A stretch of DNA of 64,000 nucleotides from Anisodus tanguticus (GCA_034509755.1 CM067557.1:10826001-10890000); one strand, 5' to 3'; positions 10,500-23,145 are shown, counted from the first letter of the stretch. Notes: generated from the sequence alone by a model not told the origin. A program made the numbers and translations.

Positions 10500-11969
10500 T
10501 GTAGGGTTTTTGTTGGATTGTTGTACGCAACGGATATTGAAAACTTATTTCAAACCCAACAAACGTAGAATTGTTTGACTATAGGATAATTTTAGACTGT
10601 AAACATAAGACTTGAATGGTACTTACATGTTTACAATATCTGGAATCTTTATCAACTGTGGGTGCGCATGCGAATGCCCTTTCGATTGCAAGCTCCAAGC
10701 TTCAATGTATTCCTCTTTTGGAAAGCTAGGAAATCCGGCAGATGTTCGAGAGAGTGTTTTGATTCTGAGTCTCTAAGACTTAGAATAATGATATGAAAAT
10801 CAAGTGTAATGAATAATGAAGTGTAAGTCTGTATTCGAGAAAGATTAGGTCATGGCGCCGCGACCCTATGGTGTGGGCGTCGTGGCCCTACACTGTCTCA
10901 TTTTATTTTCCACACATTCTTAATTAAATCCAAAATCAAATTTTGACTTAATTAAAATAATCATTATTCATTTAAATATCTCGATTCTAAATCGAATATT
11001 TAATATTCTCTCAATACATCCTTAGATCGAAAAGACAATCGACATAGTGTGACCCTACAGACCTTCACATATCGACATTAATCAAATTAAGGTCTACGCG
11101 GAACTCCTAGACGGCACCGCAAGACGAACTCAATATATGGAGTACGTTTACACTAATCCAGTAAACTTAACCTCTATGTGGTAAGATAAAATCCTTTCAT
11201 TCACGACATACCCGATCAAGCTTAGGATTTGTCAAGTGTCTATCCAAATGGCTTAATAATTGTATCTCATCTATATTAGTTGACAACTAGACCATATTCT
11301 AAATATGTCTATTGCGTTGGCCAACGACTTAGTCAACCTAATATCACTGAGAAGCTGAGTGTTCTCTTGAATATACATTCGAGGAATGAATTCTAATCTT
11401 GGCTCAACTACCACCTTTAATCCACATCGTATTGTACCCAATACAAGCTGTATCTCAACCTATAAGGCATTTGAGCTTAGGACAGGATCAAAGTATATTA
11501 CTTTGTAGACAAGGTGCGCATTGACCTCAAGTCTAAGGACTTCTATCTTCCATACGCCGATCATACTTTAGACAAGTATAACAAACAATATATCAGCAGG
11601 GTATACCAATACTTCCAAAGTATCCATGTGTCCATCACGAGTAGCCATTACTCGTAGCAGGTGAGACATACTACATCCTCTAAGGATGTGATGCAGACCA
11701 CATGTCGACTTATCACATATCATCGATATCCCATTCTCGATGATCATTTGTCGAGGCTATTTTAAGAGTTACGTTATAATATTAATATCTCACATTATTA
11801 ATAACAATGTAACATCTAGGGATGCATATTATAGAATATTATAAACAATCAACTAATGATTCAATAATTACAAATGCCAAAATATTAATCTCCATTAATA
11901 ATAATACGAATGTGTATAAAATACATTTGTCCTAATACAGATTGTCTCTAGGACATACATATACTTTCA
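10500..11969 (-). repeat. Copia-1 5' LTR (1470 bp)
   Basis: Plus-strand ends are TGTAGGG...ACTTTCA. The first 360 bases match the left LTR. It is long for a copia LTR and includes AT-rich and moderately conserved stretches; no coding frame was seen. Confidence 0.88.
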
Positions 11970-12090
11970 GCTAGTAGGTTTTGGGAAAGGAGGAGGAGGG
12001 TAATGGGGTTGGGGTGAGGGGAATTATATTATTTTTTTGTTTTTCTTTTAATGATACATGTCATTTATTTATTGGTTCATTTGACATGTC

Positions 12091-12413
12091 AGGGTCGTTT
12101 GGTAGCTGGTTAGAGTTATGCAAATATTAATAATACATGGATTATTTATGAAGGAATTTATGTATTATTCTATACAGGGTTAAGATATTTATGTATTAGT
12201 TATTCCATCTTTTGCGCTGCATAAAATAATACATAAATTCCCTCATAACTTATACATGTATTAATTATGCGGGTTTCTAAATTACAAACCAAACATTGTA
12301 CTAATTTTATACATGAATAACTCACCTCATAACTAACTATCAAACATTGTATTACTTATGCAAAATTTTAATACATGAATAACTTACTCCTAATCAGCTA
12401 CCAAATGACCCCT
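12091..12413. repeat. MITE (GGGTCGTTTGGTAGCTGGTTAG type)
   Basis: Left terminus GGGTCGTTTGGTAGCTGGTTA and right terminus TAATCAGCTACCAAATGACCCC are imperfect inverted repeats of about 22 bases flanking 320 bases of AT-rich sequence. The interior repeats TATTAATAATACATG / ATACATGTATTAAT words in both orientations. Flanks TCA and TTA may be a degenerate 3-bp target duplication, which would suggest a Harbinger-type origin. Confidence 0.75.
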
Positions 12414-13460
12414 TAGTCTTATGAATACAGCTAATCATACACACATTTGTCAAGTAGATGTGGATTATATGGTCATTTGTTAGGTTGAAGCATATAATCA
12501 ACGAATTGGGCATCTAATAAGGCTATCGAGTTCCCAAAAAAAAAAGTGTAACTATCCACTGCAGGGAGCGAATTGCAATTCCTATAGCAAAATTTGATGA
12601 TTCAAGTTTCAGATATTGTGAACACCAGAAAGTTTAAGGAGATCATGTCTATGATAAATTTTATAGTAATGTTATGCACTCTACTGAGGAAAATTTCCAA
12701 CATTATCGTCATGTGCTTCACGTGCTAATGAGATGAGACGTGAAAGTAGGGTCCATATTTTGGTGGCTTGAACTAAGTTTAATTAGTTAATCAACATCTT
12801 GGAATTTTTTTCCCTTTATTTAAACTAATTACCTTCAAATAAGTCATGTTATATTTTAACATACTATGTTGGTGGCTTGATGGCTAAGTCACTTCTCTTA
12901 AGATCATAATTATGTGTACACACAAAGATTGTACGTTAATGACAATTACTGACTATGATGTTTAAGGTATATAATTTGACTTATATGATATAAGGATCAG
13001 AATAACTACTACAATAATGGCTAAAATCTTATCAATGTTTAAACATTAAATATATTTAAATTCTTGAAAGATGCAGGCGTTGTATAGAAATAAAACAGTG
13101 TCAAGCATTTTGAGTACGTCTAAAATTGAAAAAGCACCATACAAATTGAAATAGATGGAAATAATATATACTAATTAGTTGGTAGAGTGACATATAAATG
13201 TCCTTTGTTAAAGAACAGTGTGCTTACCCGTGAAAATAGCAACCTTAGATCTTGCCAATCCTAGCTAGATTGAAGGTCACATGGAGTAGTAATATAAAAA
13301 TGTTCATAGTCAAAGAGTTAACCATTGTGCTTACCCATGAATTTAGCAATTTCTTGCCCATCAAACATTTTGGGAGTTCAAACTGCAAAGTATTTTAATA
13401 TATGGACCATCTATTTGTGTTTTGTCATTTTCCAACAAAAACAAAATCCACATTTCCAAT
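12414..13460. other. Intergenic, no gene seen
   Basis: AT-rich sequence without open frames, RNA-gene signatures or transposon ends that could be recognised. Near 13195-13345 the phrase GTGCTTACCC(G/A)TGAA...AGCAA occurs twice about 120 bases apart, suggesting a small local duplication. Confidence 0.5.
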
Positions 13461-13467
13461 GACTTTG

Positions 13468-14700
13468 AGGGTATGTTTGGAAAGCCACCTGCTAATTGAA
13501 ATTGGTGTAATTACTAGGATAATAATTATACAACCTAGTAATTATATAACATAATAATTACAAAGACATGTTTGTTTGTCATAATGTAATTACATTGTAA
13601 TTACAAGCATACTGTTTGGTTGCACGTGTGTATTACACACTTAAATTAATTTAAGAACAAAAATTAATACTTGACAAATGATATATTAAATTAGGTATAA
13701 GATACATATTATTTCTTGAAAATGTATTAATTAATAATCACATATTTGTAATCATATTATAAAAGTAATAGTATATTTTCAAATTAATAATATTTTAATT
13801 TAATTATTTATAAAAATTAAAAGCACACATTTTGTAAGAACATCATGAGTTGTATATATGTTTGACAAAAAGATTAATATTAATACATAGAATCTCATAA
13901 CATATAGAATGTTTGACAAAAAAATAATTTATCAATTGTAAGTGGAAAATGAATAATATGCAATGTAAAACAACAAGTGAATAGTACTAAAGCAAATAAA
14001 CCGAAATCGCAAATATAACATAAATTCAAATTTAAAAAATAATAATTTAACATGAAACTTTTATGTCAAATTCCAACATAACATAAAATAAGTTTCAACA
14101 TAACTTAAGTAAATATAATGCAAAAAAAAGTGAAAACATTTATAACTCTATAACCTCATTCAACAATAGAATTCTACTTTAATAACATCACTCATTATAC
14201 GTCAAGTTTGTTAATTACTCATTCTTTCTAATATTAAAAAGTGTAATTTTAAAAACTTGAATAATAACGTAGTTACGCTAAATGAAGAAAATAAGAAAAA
14301 ATTAAAAAAAGTATGAGTGATTACATGGAATCACAAGAAGTAAAGGTTGAGCAATGAGAAGAAAGAAATGAAAGATAAGAATATTAAAAAATATTTTAAA
14401 AATATAAATAATTTAAAATGTAAAAATAAAATAAATTAAAATAATAAAAATAAAAAATAGATTTAAAAGAAAAGAATTTTAAATAAATAGAAAAGAAAAG
14501 AAATTAAAAAGTAACACTGTAATTACAGTGTGTAATTACACCCAATTCTCATCCCCCTTTGAGAATTGAAGAGTGTAATTACCCCCTTCCAATTACATCC
14601 AATTACATTTGACCATGTAATTGTTTGGTCTACTAAACATGTCAAACTGTATAATTACACTCAATTCTAATTACGTGGGTGACTTTCCAAACAGGCCCTG
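13468..14700. repeat. Foldback element, about 1.2 kb (GTTTGGAAAGTCACC termini)
   Basis: The left end GGGTATGTTTGGAAAGCCACC mirrors the right end GGTGACTTTCCAAACAGGCCC. Both ends are followed by multiple GTGTAATTAC/GTAATTACA units in opposite orientation. The interior is very AT-rich, with poly(A/T)-like runs around 14390-14510, and has no coding capacity. It behaves as a large non-autonomous inverted-repeat transposon; the superfamily is unknown to me. Confidence 0.7.
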
Positions 14701-14746
14701 AAAGTGCAAGGTAATTAACCACAACCATTAAAGTCGTACAAATCAT

Positions 14747-14926
14747 TGGTGGAGCTAGGATATTGCAGGGGTTCATCTGAATGATCTTCATCAAAAGATT
14801 ACACTATATATAAGATCAATTTATTTTATATATAATAGCTATTGAATTTCTTTAACTTCTTCTTACGTTTATTTTTTTATATTTTAAATTTTCTTAATAA
14901 AAATTTTAGCTCCGCCACTGACACAA
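14747..14926. repeat. hAT-like MITE (GTGGCGGAGCTA type)
   Basis: Left terminus ATTGGTGGAGCTAGGAT and right terminus ATTTTAGCTCCGCCACTGA are imperfect inverted repeats around 150 bases of AT-rich sequence. This is the common short GC-capped MITE seen in Solanaceae genomes. Confidence 0.75.
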
Positions 14927-15284
14927 ATCTCATATCTTCATTCATTACCCACCCAGTGTAATTTATTTATTATTATGAATCACACCATAATGCAGAGAAG
15001 TTATAGAACCAACTCAACTTGGCCATCCCCCAAAATGCATGAAATATATAGATATTTATATTAGCTGTTTTTGCTCATGCAAGCAACTTCATTAAAGTCA
15101 GTTGTTTGGTTCCAGTTTAGACCAAAATAATTATAAACAAAAGGAGACGACATTTGGAAGAAGGGATCGGCAACGCCGACAAGTTTGTCCAACCTAGAGC
15201 CATAGCAGATACATCTTATTACAATGTGTCATTTCATACTGTTTCGCCGAATTTAGTTATTAACCATATATAAATATTATTACA
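14927..15284. other. Intergenic, no gene seen
   Basis: Unique-looking AT-rich spacer without recognised features. Confidence 0.45.
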
Positions 15285-15720
15285 ATAACAATAACAACAT
15301 ATCCAAAATAATCCTATAAGTAAGGTTTATGGAGGATAGAATGCATGTATGAGAGGTTGTTTTCAATAGACCTTCCGGCATAAAAAATGTAATCAAAGCA
15401 GGATTGAAAAAAAAAAAAGACAGTAAAATGGCAAGATAAACAAAGCAAATGAAATAACATTTAGTCATAAAAAATTGAAGATTAAAATACCACGCGAATA
15501 CTAAATAATACTACTAAATAAGAAGAAGTTGAGAAGAGGAGACTAACACCTGCCTCTCCCACATAAAAGTACAACAACTTTTTGCTACCTATTATTCTTC
15601 TACCCTAATTCTCGACACTCGTACCTTCTTATCTAGAATCATGTCCTCAATAAGCTAAATATAGGTCATGTTCTGTGTAATCATCTTCCGCGCACCTCCT
15701 CTTCACAATGCCCGAACCAT
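15285..15720 (-). mobile_element. RTE LINE 3' fragment, highly diverged
   Basis: The right part, read on the minus strand, resembles the 3' coding end of the RTE LINEs at 57720-57860 (words such as CATGTCCTCAATAAGCT on the plus strand). The left part resembles their 3' tail, with an ACAATAACAATAACAACA repeat at 15285-15300 and remnants of the GTAGAGAGG/CCTTACC-type segment. It is old, rearranged and internally deleted. Confidence 0.5.
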
Positions 15721-16149
15721 TTATATATAAATGATTTTGAAAAAAAAAGATAATACGTAGTATTCAATACATTGACATTATTTGAAGATAACACACAGTA
15801 ATTAATCTAGATTATGAAGTAAAGTGTTAAAACCAAACCCATAAATATATATAGTGGAATTTTTTTATAATATGCTAATATTGCTTGTATTAAATCATGT
15901 GTATTCTGTCGGGTCACCACCTAATAGCTTAACTGCCTTAGGACCAAAGACGAGGGTAAATATACGATTAAAGCTTGGAATTCTGTCGAATTGAGTAACT
16001 TTGATTAAGACATTATATATTTATTAAGAAATTAAGTAAATATTTATAAATATCAATTCTTAAACTTAATAACTCAAATGACCCGTGGATTCAATAACAT
16101 TCCGAACTCGTAAAGTAAATTCTGAATCAATTTCAGACCTGAAGACTTA
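15721..16149. other. Intergenic, no gene seen
   Basis: AT-rich spacer; no recognisable feature. Confidence 0.45.
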
Positions 16150-16775
16150 AGGAACCGTTTGGACATGATTTGAAATCATGAGGTAAAATTATGATAATTT
16201 GAAGTTGAAGTTTAATTTGGACATGTAATTTAGATGTCTTAAGTTGTATTTTTTTATAGACATAAAAACCCCACAAGTTGTGAAAATCATCAAAATTTTC
16301 TCAATTCTTATACAATCTTACCATATGAGCAAGTCATACTTCATAATAAAATTAATACGTTACTAGAAGACCTTTCTAAAAATACAACATCAATTTATCA
16401 AACTTTAGTTCAATAAAATAAAAAATTGAGCGTGCGTTGTAATGTAATTACTCTTAAATATAATCCTCCTACATGGTTGGTAAGAGTAAATTATAAATAT
16501 ACTACCAACTTGTAAATCTTTTAATATTTAATATAAATGGTTGGTAAATATATCTACCAACTTATATATGAATCTATTTTTACAAAATATAAATTTATGA
16601 GTCAACTTTTATATTTAAAATTTTAAAATCATGATTTGAAATCTCAATCATGCCTTTTTGGATGATTTGAGATTTCATCTCACGAAATGAAATCATAAAA
16701 TGAAATTGCATGTCTAAACGCTGATTTCATCTCATGAGATAAAATCGCATGTTCAAATGTCTACTAAATAAAAAC
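16150..16775. repeat. MITE-like inverted-repeat element
   Basis: The left end CCGTTTGGACATGATTTGAAATCATGAGG is mirrored by the right end, which contains CATGTCTAAACGCTGATTTCATCTCATGAGAT. Repeated GATTTGAAATC/GATTTCATCTCATGAG words occur in inverted orientation. No coding capacity; the structure is that of a non-autonomous DNA transposon. Confidence 0.6.
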
Positions 16776-16814
16776 CATGTTGATTCACGCAAATAGATTC
16801 TTCAAAAGCAGTTC

Positions 16815-17100
16815 AGCCAGGGGCGAAGCTATAATCACCTAAGGGTGATCAACTGAACACCCTTTGTCGAAAAATACAATTCAGCCAGGGCGGAGCTATA
16901 ATCACCTAAGAGTGATCAATTGAACACCATTTATCAAAAAATTATGTGGTGTATGTAGGTCAAATTTTATTATTAGTGAATATATCTTTGATGTGAAGTG
17001 AGTCTTTTGGCGCGATGGTAAAGGGTGCTCAAGTTCAGCCGAAAGGTTTTTTAGCTCGAAACTCGTGCAGCCCCTTGCATATAACATTATTTTATTTTAA
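16815..17100 (+). repeat. hAT-like MITE terminus with 66-bp tandem duplication and tRNA-like segment
   Basis: CAGCCAGGGGCGAAGCTATAATCACC at 16815 recurs as CAGCCAGGGCGGAGCTATAATCACC at 16883, so the terminal 66 bases are tandemly duplicated. The following segment (17000-17075) has the phrase GGCGCGATGGTAAAGGGTGCTCAAG and then TTAGCTCGAAACTCG, resembling tRNA A and B boxes. A possible opposite end, GAACACCCTTGATAAATATCTTGGATCCGCC, lies at 17757-17788, so the whole element may span to there. Confidence 0.55.
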
Positions 17101-17867
17101 GCTTCTAGACAATTCCACTTAATCAATTACAGATATCAAATATCCACCATCACTAGCATTAAAGTCCTACGATTATTTGAAGGGCTAACTATTATTCTCA
17201 AGAATAAGAATCTCGTTCAAATAAATTTGAATAATGTAGTTCAGTTTAGTGTATTTAAGATACTTAAATATTAATTTGTTAAGCTCCTTAATATTACAAT
17301 TTTAATCAATATAGAATTATATATGTGAATAAATTATTTTATTTTTGAAACATTCTTTATATATAGATATTAATAGTATTTATAATTTTATCCAATTTGG
17401 GATACACTTTTGAAGGGTAAAATCGGTAACATTTTCCGTTGAAGCTTTGTGCTTGATGTTTGCTAAAAATAATAACAAAGATCTAAGTCAAAAAATAACT
17501 TTAAGTCCAAAACTAAAATCGATAAATTAGTTCTTTTTGTTTTCTAATATTGTGTGATATGTTCAATACAAATCTAGATTCACTCTGTCGTTCAACCAAT
17601 ATGTCACTTCATATAGTAGTTCGTAGTATTTCATTAATAAAAGCAACACAACAGGAAAAAAAATATTCTAGATTGTTTGTATTGAATAAAAAATGTAGGA
17701 TTGTTCAGGAAAGAACTCACTCATCAAAAAAATTATTGTTTACTTCTTTTAATCTTGAACACCCTTGATAAATATCTTGGATCCGCCAATAAGTTTAGTG
17801 TGTCCATCTTAAAATTCCTAGCACCTAGGCTTTTCCTCAACTTGTTAGTTCAAAGACTATATGTGTG
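17101..17867. other. AT-rich sequence, probably the interior of the preceding MITE
   Basis: No gene seen. The GGATCCGCC end near 17785 looks like the inverted partner of GGCGGAGCTA at 16890, which would make this the body of a 0.9-kb element. Confidence 0.4.
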
Positions 17868-18616
17868 TGTTGGGAAGAAATGAGAAATAATCAAATTGCA
17901 CTATAAGATAAATGCAGAAGGATATCCAAGTCAAAAAACTTTTCACACTTTTTAAATAAGAGGAGCAAACTAATTTCAAACGCAAACAGATATATGGACA
18001 ATAGCTATACCAACAATAAAATATCAAAAAAGTAAAAAATAAATTGAATGCAAGAGACACTAAATTTACGTGAAACCCCCCTTCAATGTGAAGAGGAAAC
18101 AATCACGGGACCTCCGCCCACAAAAGCCACACTAAAATCAATAAAAGTTATAACAATGTTCTCCAAATTGCTACAACATGAACGCCAAAGACGGAGCAAC
18201 ATACATAAAAGGTAGCACCAAAACTAGTGAAGAAAGAAGAGAAATCACCTCCAAAAATGAGCTAGTTCGTGCTCGAAAATTGGAGCTAAAGACCACAAAA
18301 TCCAATCTCTACTGTTGAAATCGAAGAATCGGATATTGAGAACCCCCAGTTCAAATTTGAGCACGATCCAACGATTAAAGAAACGGAAATACTGATTGAA
18401 GCGGACTGCTGTAGCTAATTTTCAATGTGCAAAAAATAGCTTTTCTCTCTCAAATTTCTCTCTATATGACTGTTATTCACTCTTGTGTATATAAAATAAG
18501 ACCTAAGTTGATCCTATATACAGTGAGTTTTTCGGGGGAAAGTGGGCTAGTCCAAATTGGATTGGATTTTATTAATTTAATTTCACATTGGAAGGGAAAA
18601 TTCAAAAAATCCAACA
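17868..18616 (-). repeat. Copia-2 3' LTR (749 bp)
   Basis: TGTTGGGAAGAAATG ... AAATCCAACA, with TG/CA ends. Aligns along its length with 30661-31384. Confidence 0.9.
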
Positions 18617-18634
18617 ATTCTTCCCCTCCCGACT
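18617..18634 (-). promoter_or_regulatory. Copia-2 polypurine tract
   Basis: The minus strand reads GGGAGGGGAAGAAT directly upstream of the 3' LTR, the expected plus-strand DNA primer. Confidence 0.85.
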
Positions 18635-20197
18635 ATGTGTAAGAAACCGCCATCCCGACGATCAAGCAACAATCCTCAAACTTCCCTCTTGGAAAATATT
18701 TTGTCAACATATCCGAACCATTATCATCGGTGTGAATCTTCTCAAGTTCAAGCAACTTAGATTCCAACACATCTCTAATCCAGTGGTATCTCACATCAAT
18801 ATGTGTTCGACCTACCATGAAAAGTAGAGTTCTTGCTAAGATGAATAGCACTCTGACTGTCGCAATAAAGCACATACTTCTCTTGAGCAAAGTCAAATTC
18901 CTCCATAAATCCCTTCATCAAGAGCAACTCTTTACAATCTTCAACGATAGCAATAAGCTCAGCTTCTGTAGTAGATAGAGCAATACATTTTTGCAGCCTA
19001 GATTACCAAGACACAGCTCCCCTTGCAAAAGTAACCAAGTAGCCTGAAGTAGACTTGCGAGTATCAACATCACCGGCCATATCTGAATCAGTGTAACCAC
19101 AAAGAATAGATTTTCCTGTCCCAAAACAAAAATTCAGACTAGAAGTGCCACAAAGATATCTCATAATCCTCTTCACGGCATTCCAATGCTCTCTTCCTAG
19201 ATTAGAAAGAAAACGGCTAACAATACCAAAAACATGAGTAATATCTGGTCTCATACAAATCATCGCATATATCAAACTGCCAATAGCTAAAGCATAAGGA
19301 ACTTTCTTCATATCTTCCTTCTCGTCATCACTGGAAGAACACTGCTTCATGCTCAATTTGAAGTGCATAGCTAAAGGTGTATGAACAACATTAGCTTTAT
19401 TCATGTTGAACCTATGAAGTACTTTCTGAATGTACTTCTCTTGTGATAACTACAACTTCTTGACCACTCTGTCATGAACAATCTGCATGTCAAGAATCTG
19501 CCTTGCTGGTCCCAAGTCTTTCATGAAAAATACTTATTAAACTCTTGCTTCAACTTCTGAATTCGGCAAGCATTATGACTAACGACAAACATGCCATCAA
19601 CATAAAACAATAAAATGATAGTCACCATCAGAGAATTTTCGCACAAAAACACAATGATCTGGAAAAAGTCTTTTTGAAGCCATGTTGACTCATAAAAGAA
19701 CCAAACTTCTTGTACCATTGCCTGGAAGCTTGTTTCAAACCATACAAGCTTTACTTCAATTTGCAAACATAATTCTCTTTTTCTTTGACTTCAAAATCTT
19801 CTGGTTGTTCATCTAAGTCACCATGGAGAAAAGCAGTTTTAACATCCATATGCTCAACTTCTAAATCTAGACTTGCAGCTAAGCCCAGAATAATCCGAAT
19901 GGATGACATCTTCACAACTGGAGAAAAGATTTCATCAAAATCAACTCCCTTCTTATGATTAAAGTCCTTTACAATCAATCTAGCCTTGTACCGTGGGACT
20001 GGGTTGCCATATTCATGTTTCACCTTGAAAACCCACTTATTTTTCAAAGTTTTTCTGTCTTTAGAAAGCTTAACCAGATCAAATGTATGATTATCATGTA
20101 AAGATTTAATCTCATCTTGCATAGTATCAAACCACCTTTCTTTTTCTTCACTATCCATGGCCTCATCAAAACTTCCAGGTTCTCCCCCGCAAGTCAA
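18635..20197 (-). pseudogene. Copia-2 reverse transcriptase and RNase H
   Basis: RT starts at about 20197 with FDLVKLSKDRKTLKNKWVFK, then KARLIVKDFNHKKGVDFDEIF and the catalytic-Asp motif HMDVKTAFLHGDL. After a frameshift the second catalytic box reads FYVDGMFVV (19560-19600), so the YVDD motif has lost its second Asp. RNase H follows at 19003-19404 (IGSLIYAMICMRPDITH, YTDSDMAGDVDTRKSTSGY) and, after another break, at 18633-18896 (HIDVRYHWIRDVLE). Stops and shifts near 19500, 19000 and 18900 make it inactive. Confidence 0.9.
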
Positions 20198-21194
20198 GAG
20201 TACAAACTCATTGGGAGAATAACGAGATGAAGGTACTTTCTCTCTAGTAGATCTTCTAAGAGAACTCTCTGGAGCATCATAGCAACTAGTTGCTGGCCAG
20301 CCACATCATCTTGCACTGGAATCAACGAAATCATGTTGGTCATTCTGAACATGATCACCACCTTCATTATCAACTCGATCTTCATTATTTTGAAGATTTT
20401 CTTCAGGTGCAATAGTCACGGAACTGGATCAACATTAACTAAGCTCTCACTACTCTGAGAATCAACCTTCTCAGCTTTGTTAAAATCTTCAATTATCTGT
20501 TCTTCAAAGAACACAACATCACGACTTCTAACATTTTTCTTCTCAACTGGATCTTAGAAACGATAGCCGAATTCATCTTGACCATAACCAATGAATATAC
20601 ACTGCCTAGTTTTAACTTTCAGCTTTAACCTCTAATCATTAGGAATATGCACAAATGCCTTACACCCAAAAACTCTCAAATGAGCATAAGAGACATCCTT
20701 ACCAAACCAAACTCTATCAGGGACATTACCATCCAAAGCAACAGTAGGAGATAAATTGATAACATAGACAACAATATTAAGTGCTTTTTCCCAAAATGAG
20801 TCTAACAACTTAGCATCTGAAAGCAAACATCTAACCCTCTCAACTAGAGTTTTGTTCATCATTTCTACTAAACCATTTAACTGAGGAGTATTGGGAGGAG
20901 TTTTTTGATGCTGAATACCCTGCTCTCTGCAATAATTATTAAAAGGACCAATATATTCACCACTATTGTCTGAGCGGGTGCATTTTAGTTTATTCCCTGT
21001 CTGTCTCTCAATCAGGGCCTAAAAACTCTTGAACACACTAAGTACTTGATCCTTGGACTTCAAAGGATATATTCAGAGTTTGTGAGAATGATAATCAATA
21101 AAAGTCACAAAGTAAAGTGCACTACCAAGAGACCTTACTTTAAAAGGACCACACAAATCAGAATGTACCAACTCTAACAAATCAAGCTTTCGTG
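20198..21194 (-). pseudogene. Copia-2 integrase core and IN-RT linker, cut at 21194
   Basis: The start of the integrase core is visible at the right edge on the minus strand (LLELVHSDLCGPF, then YFVTFIDYHSHKL). A block at 20632-20862 has MNKTLVERVRCLLSDAKL and HLRVFGCKAFVHIPND, and an acidic linker follows. Reading ends abruptly at about 21194, where sequence switches to plus-strand pararetrovirus. Several stops interrupt it. Confidence 0.85.
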
Positions 21195-22334
21195 AAGGTT
21201 ATTAGTGAACAGATGAGGTTATTACATAACAAGGTAGACAAGTTCAGATCTCTTATAGAGAGCCAACGAGTCAAGATTGATGTTGCTACTGACCAGCCTC
21301 CAAAATCTCTGAAAATTCCAGCAAATATCCAGCCTCCTCCTTCAATGGAAGGAATTTCCCTGACAAAAAAGACCACATAACCATTAGTAAAAAACCTTGA
21401 AAATCTTCTCTCTCAATTTCTTTAGACTAAGTTGAAGATTTCTCCAAAAGATGGTTCTACATCTACTGTTACGATGACGAGTACATATAAATTATCTGAG
21501 TCTGACAAAGAAGCACAAATTGTTGCGATGAGAAAGGGTAAATGGAAACCCAAGTTTAATTCAGAAAATTACTACTATCCGAGACCTACACCCATGGATG
21601 TTCTAATTAAAGAACAAGCTTATAAGAATGAGCCTACCGCTTATACCTGTACATAAATTGTTAATGTAACATAGATGGTGGCGCTGATAGTTAAATCTTC
21701 AAGACTTGCCACAAAATCATCGTGTATGCTGCAGCATCCAAAGGTAATCACCAAACCGATGCTCACATCGTTAAGATGATAACTGCAGGATTCACATGAC
21801 AACTTAAAGCATGGTGGGATAATTATCTCACACAAGAACAAAAAGTTTCTATTTGTAATGTTGTAAAGCAAGAGGGTAATGAGGCTCAACCTTATGCAGT
21901 TTTTACTCTCGTTCTAACCATTTTAGATCACTTTATAGGAAATTATTCAACCAATTATGATAATATCATTACTCTTCTGCAAAACCATAGATGCCCCCAC
22001 CTTAACTTCATTTAGGTGGTATAAGAATGTTTTCCTTAGCAGAGTGTTAAACCTCCCAGAAGCCAATAGTAGTTTCTGGAAAGCCAGCTTCATAGATGGC
22101 CTTTTGTCTCTTTTTGTTGAAAAGATTAAGAGAACCTTAAGAAAAGATTCAGGTGATTCTCAGATCCAATGAGATTTTTATTCTTACGGTCAGCTAATAG
22201 GCAAATGCATGGAAGAAGGATTAGCTTTATGCAATGATCTGAAATTACAGAAATAGCTTAAAATAGAAATTGATAGAAAAACCGAATTAGGAGAATTCTG
22301 CCAACTTCGCATTCGATGAACCAACCTCTCACCA
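21195..22334 (+). pseudogene. EPRV A: coat-protein N-terminal and core region, decayed
   Basis: Pieces at 21192-21380 (a coiled-coil-like HNKVDKFRSLIESQRVKID segment), 21432-21656 (SDKEAQIVAMRKGKWKPKF) and 21957-22172 (FRWYKNVFLSRVLNLPEAN) lie in successive frames with stops between. The order and spacing match the region before the CCHC box of caulimovirid coat proteins. The first two pieces are also present in fragment B. Confidence 0.7.
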
Positions 22335-22335
22335 A

Positions 22336-23145
22336 ATGGGGAAAAAGAGGGAAAATCCTATTAAACCTAATAAAAAGCAGTACTATGAGAAGTACAAATC
22401 TGACTCTTACAAGAAGTATGCTGCAAAGAAAAGAGCCAGAAATGCAAAAAGGGTTATATCCCTAAGAGAGAAAAAGTCTCCTACATGTTATGTATGTGGT
22501 GAAAAAGGACATTACGCCAATAGGTGTAAGAAGAAAAATATTGACAAGATCAAGAATCTCAATATAGATGAAAGCATTAAGGATGCTTTGATGAAGATTG
22601 TTGACTCATCGGAAGAGTCTAATGACTCAGAGGATATTATGAGTTCAAACTATGAAGATCCTTACTCCTCCTCTACGGAATATGAAGCTCCTTGCACCTG
22701 CATTGCAAAAGATAAATGTCAGGCTATTAAGGATAATGAAGAAACAGATGATGAGTTTTATAAACTTCAAGCAAAATTCTCCAGCTACAATATAAATGTC
22801 ATAAATGGAGAAGAAGACAGTGACCTACTGGATAATATTCATGACAAAGCTCAGAAAGCACATGTCATCGAAGCTTTGTTTAAAGCTCAGGGAAAGGACA
22901 AAGTTCCTCTCAAAATCAAATCAAGAATTGATCCACCTTATAACTTTTCTGAAGTTCTTCAGGAATTACAGAATAAACGGAGTCCTAATAGTTCTCTTAC
23001 AGTCCAGGAATTGAAAACTGAGATTTATGATCTCAAAACAGAACTAACTCCACTACGACAACATTACACTACGCTGGATGATAGAGTTACTTCATTAGAA
23101 TTAGGATATGCTAGTCATACTCCTCTTCCTGATACTCCTATATAG
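22336..23145 (+). pseudogene. EPRV A: coat-protein zinc-knuckle and C-terminal region
   Basis: A 269-codon open stretch. A Lys/Arg-rich N-terminus (residues 1-45) is followed by a retroviral-type CCHC knuckle, CYVCGEKGHYANRC, at about residues 52-65, used for RNA binding and packaging in caulimovirids. The acidic, Ser-rich region that follows contains a second Cys cluster (CTCIAKDKC at about 120), then a predicted helical segment with heptad-like Leu spacing. It is the longest intact viral segment in the window but is only part of the original polyprotein: upstream frames are broken and the stop at 23143-23145 precedes the protease region. It is unlikely to be expressed as such. Confidence 0.78.

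Larger units (their letters stand above)
5314..11969 (-). mobile_element. Ty1/copia LTR retrotransposon 'Copia-1', internally deleted
   Basis: The element is bounded by TG...CA with a near-perfect target duplication (GTTAG at 5309-5313, GCTAG at 11970-11974). Reading leftwards it carries a 5' LTR (10500-11969), an initiator-Met-type primer site, a long leader, gag, CCHC knuckle, protease, integrase and the start of RT; it then runs straight into a truncated 3' LTR. The order protease-integrase-RT defines Ty1/copia. The RT catalytic box, RNase H and about 1.1 kb of the 3' LTR are missing, and the frame is broken several times, so it is non-autonomous. Confidence 0.9.

Noticed and set aside
22336..23145. 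Treating the 269-codon zinc-knuckle frame as a functional viral or host gene
   Set aside because: Upstream and downstream viral coding is broken and the frame is only part of a larger protein, so it is recorded as a pseudogene.
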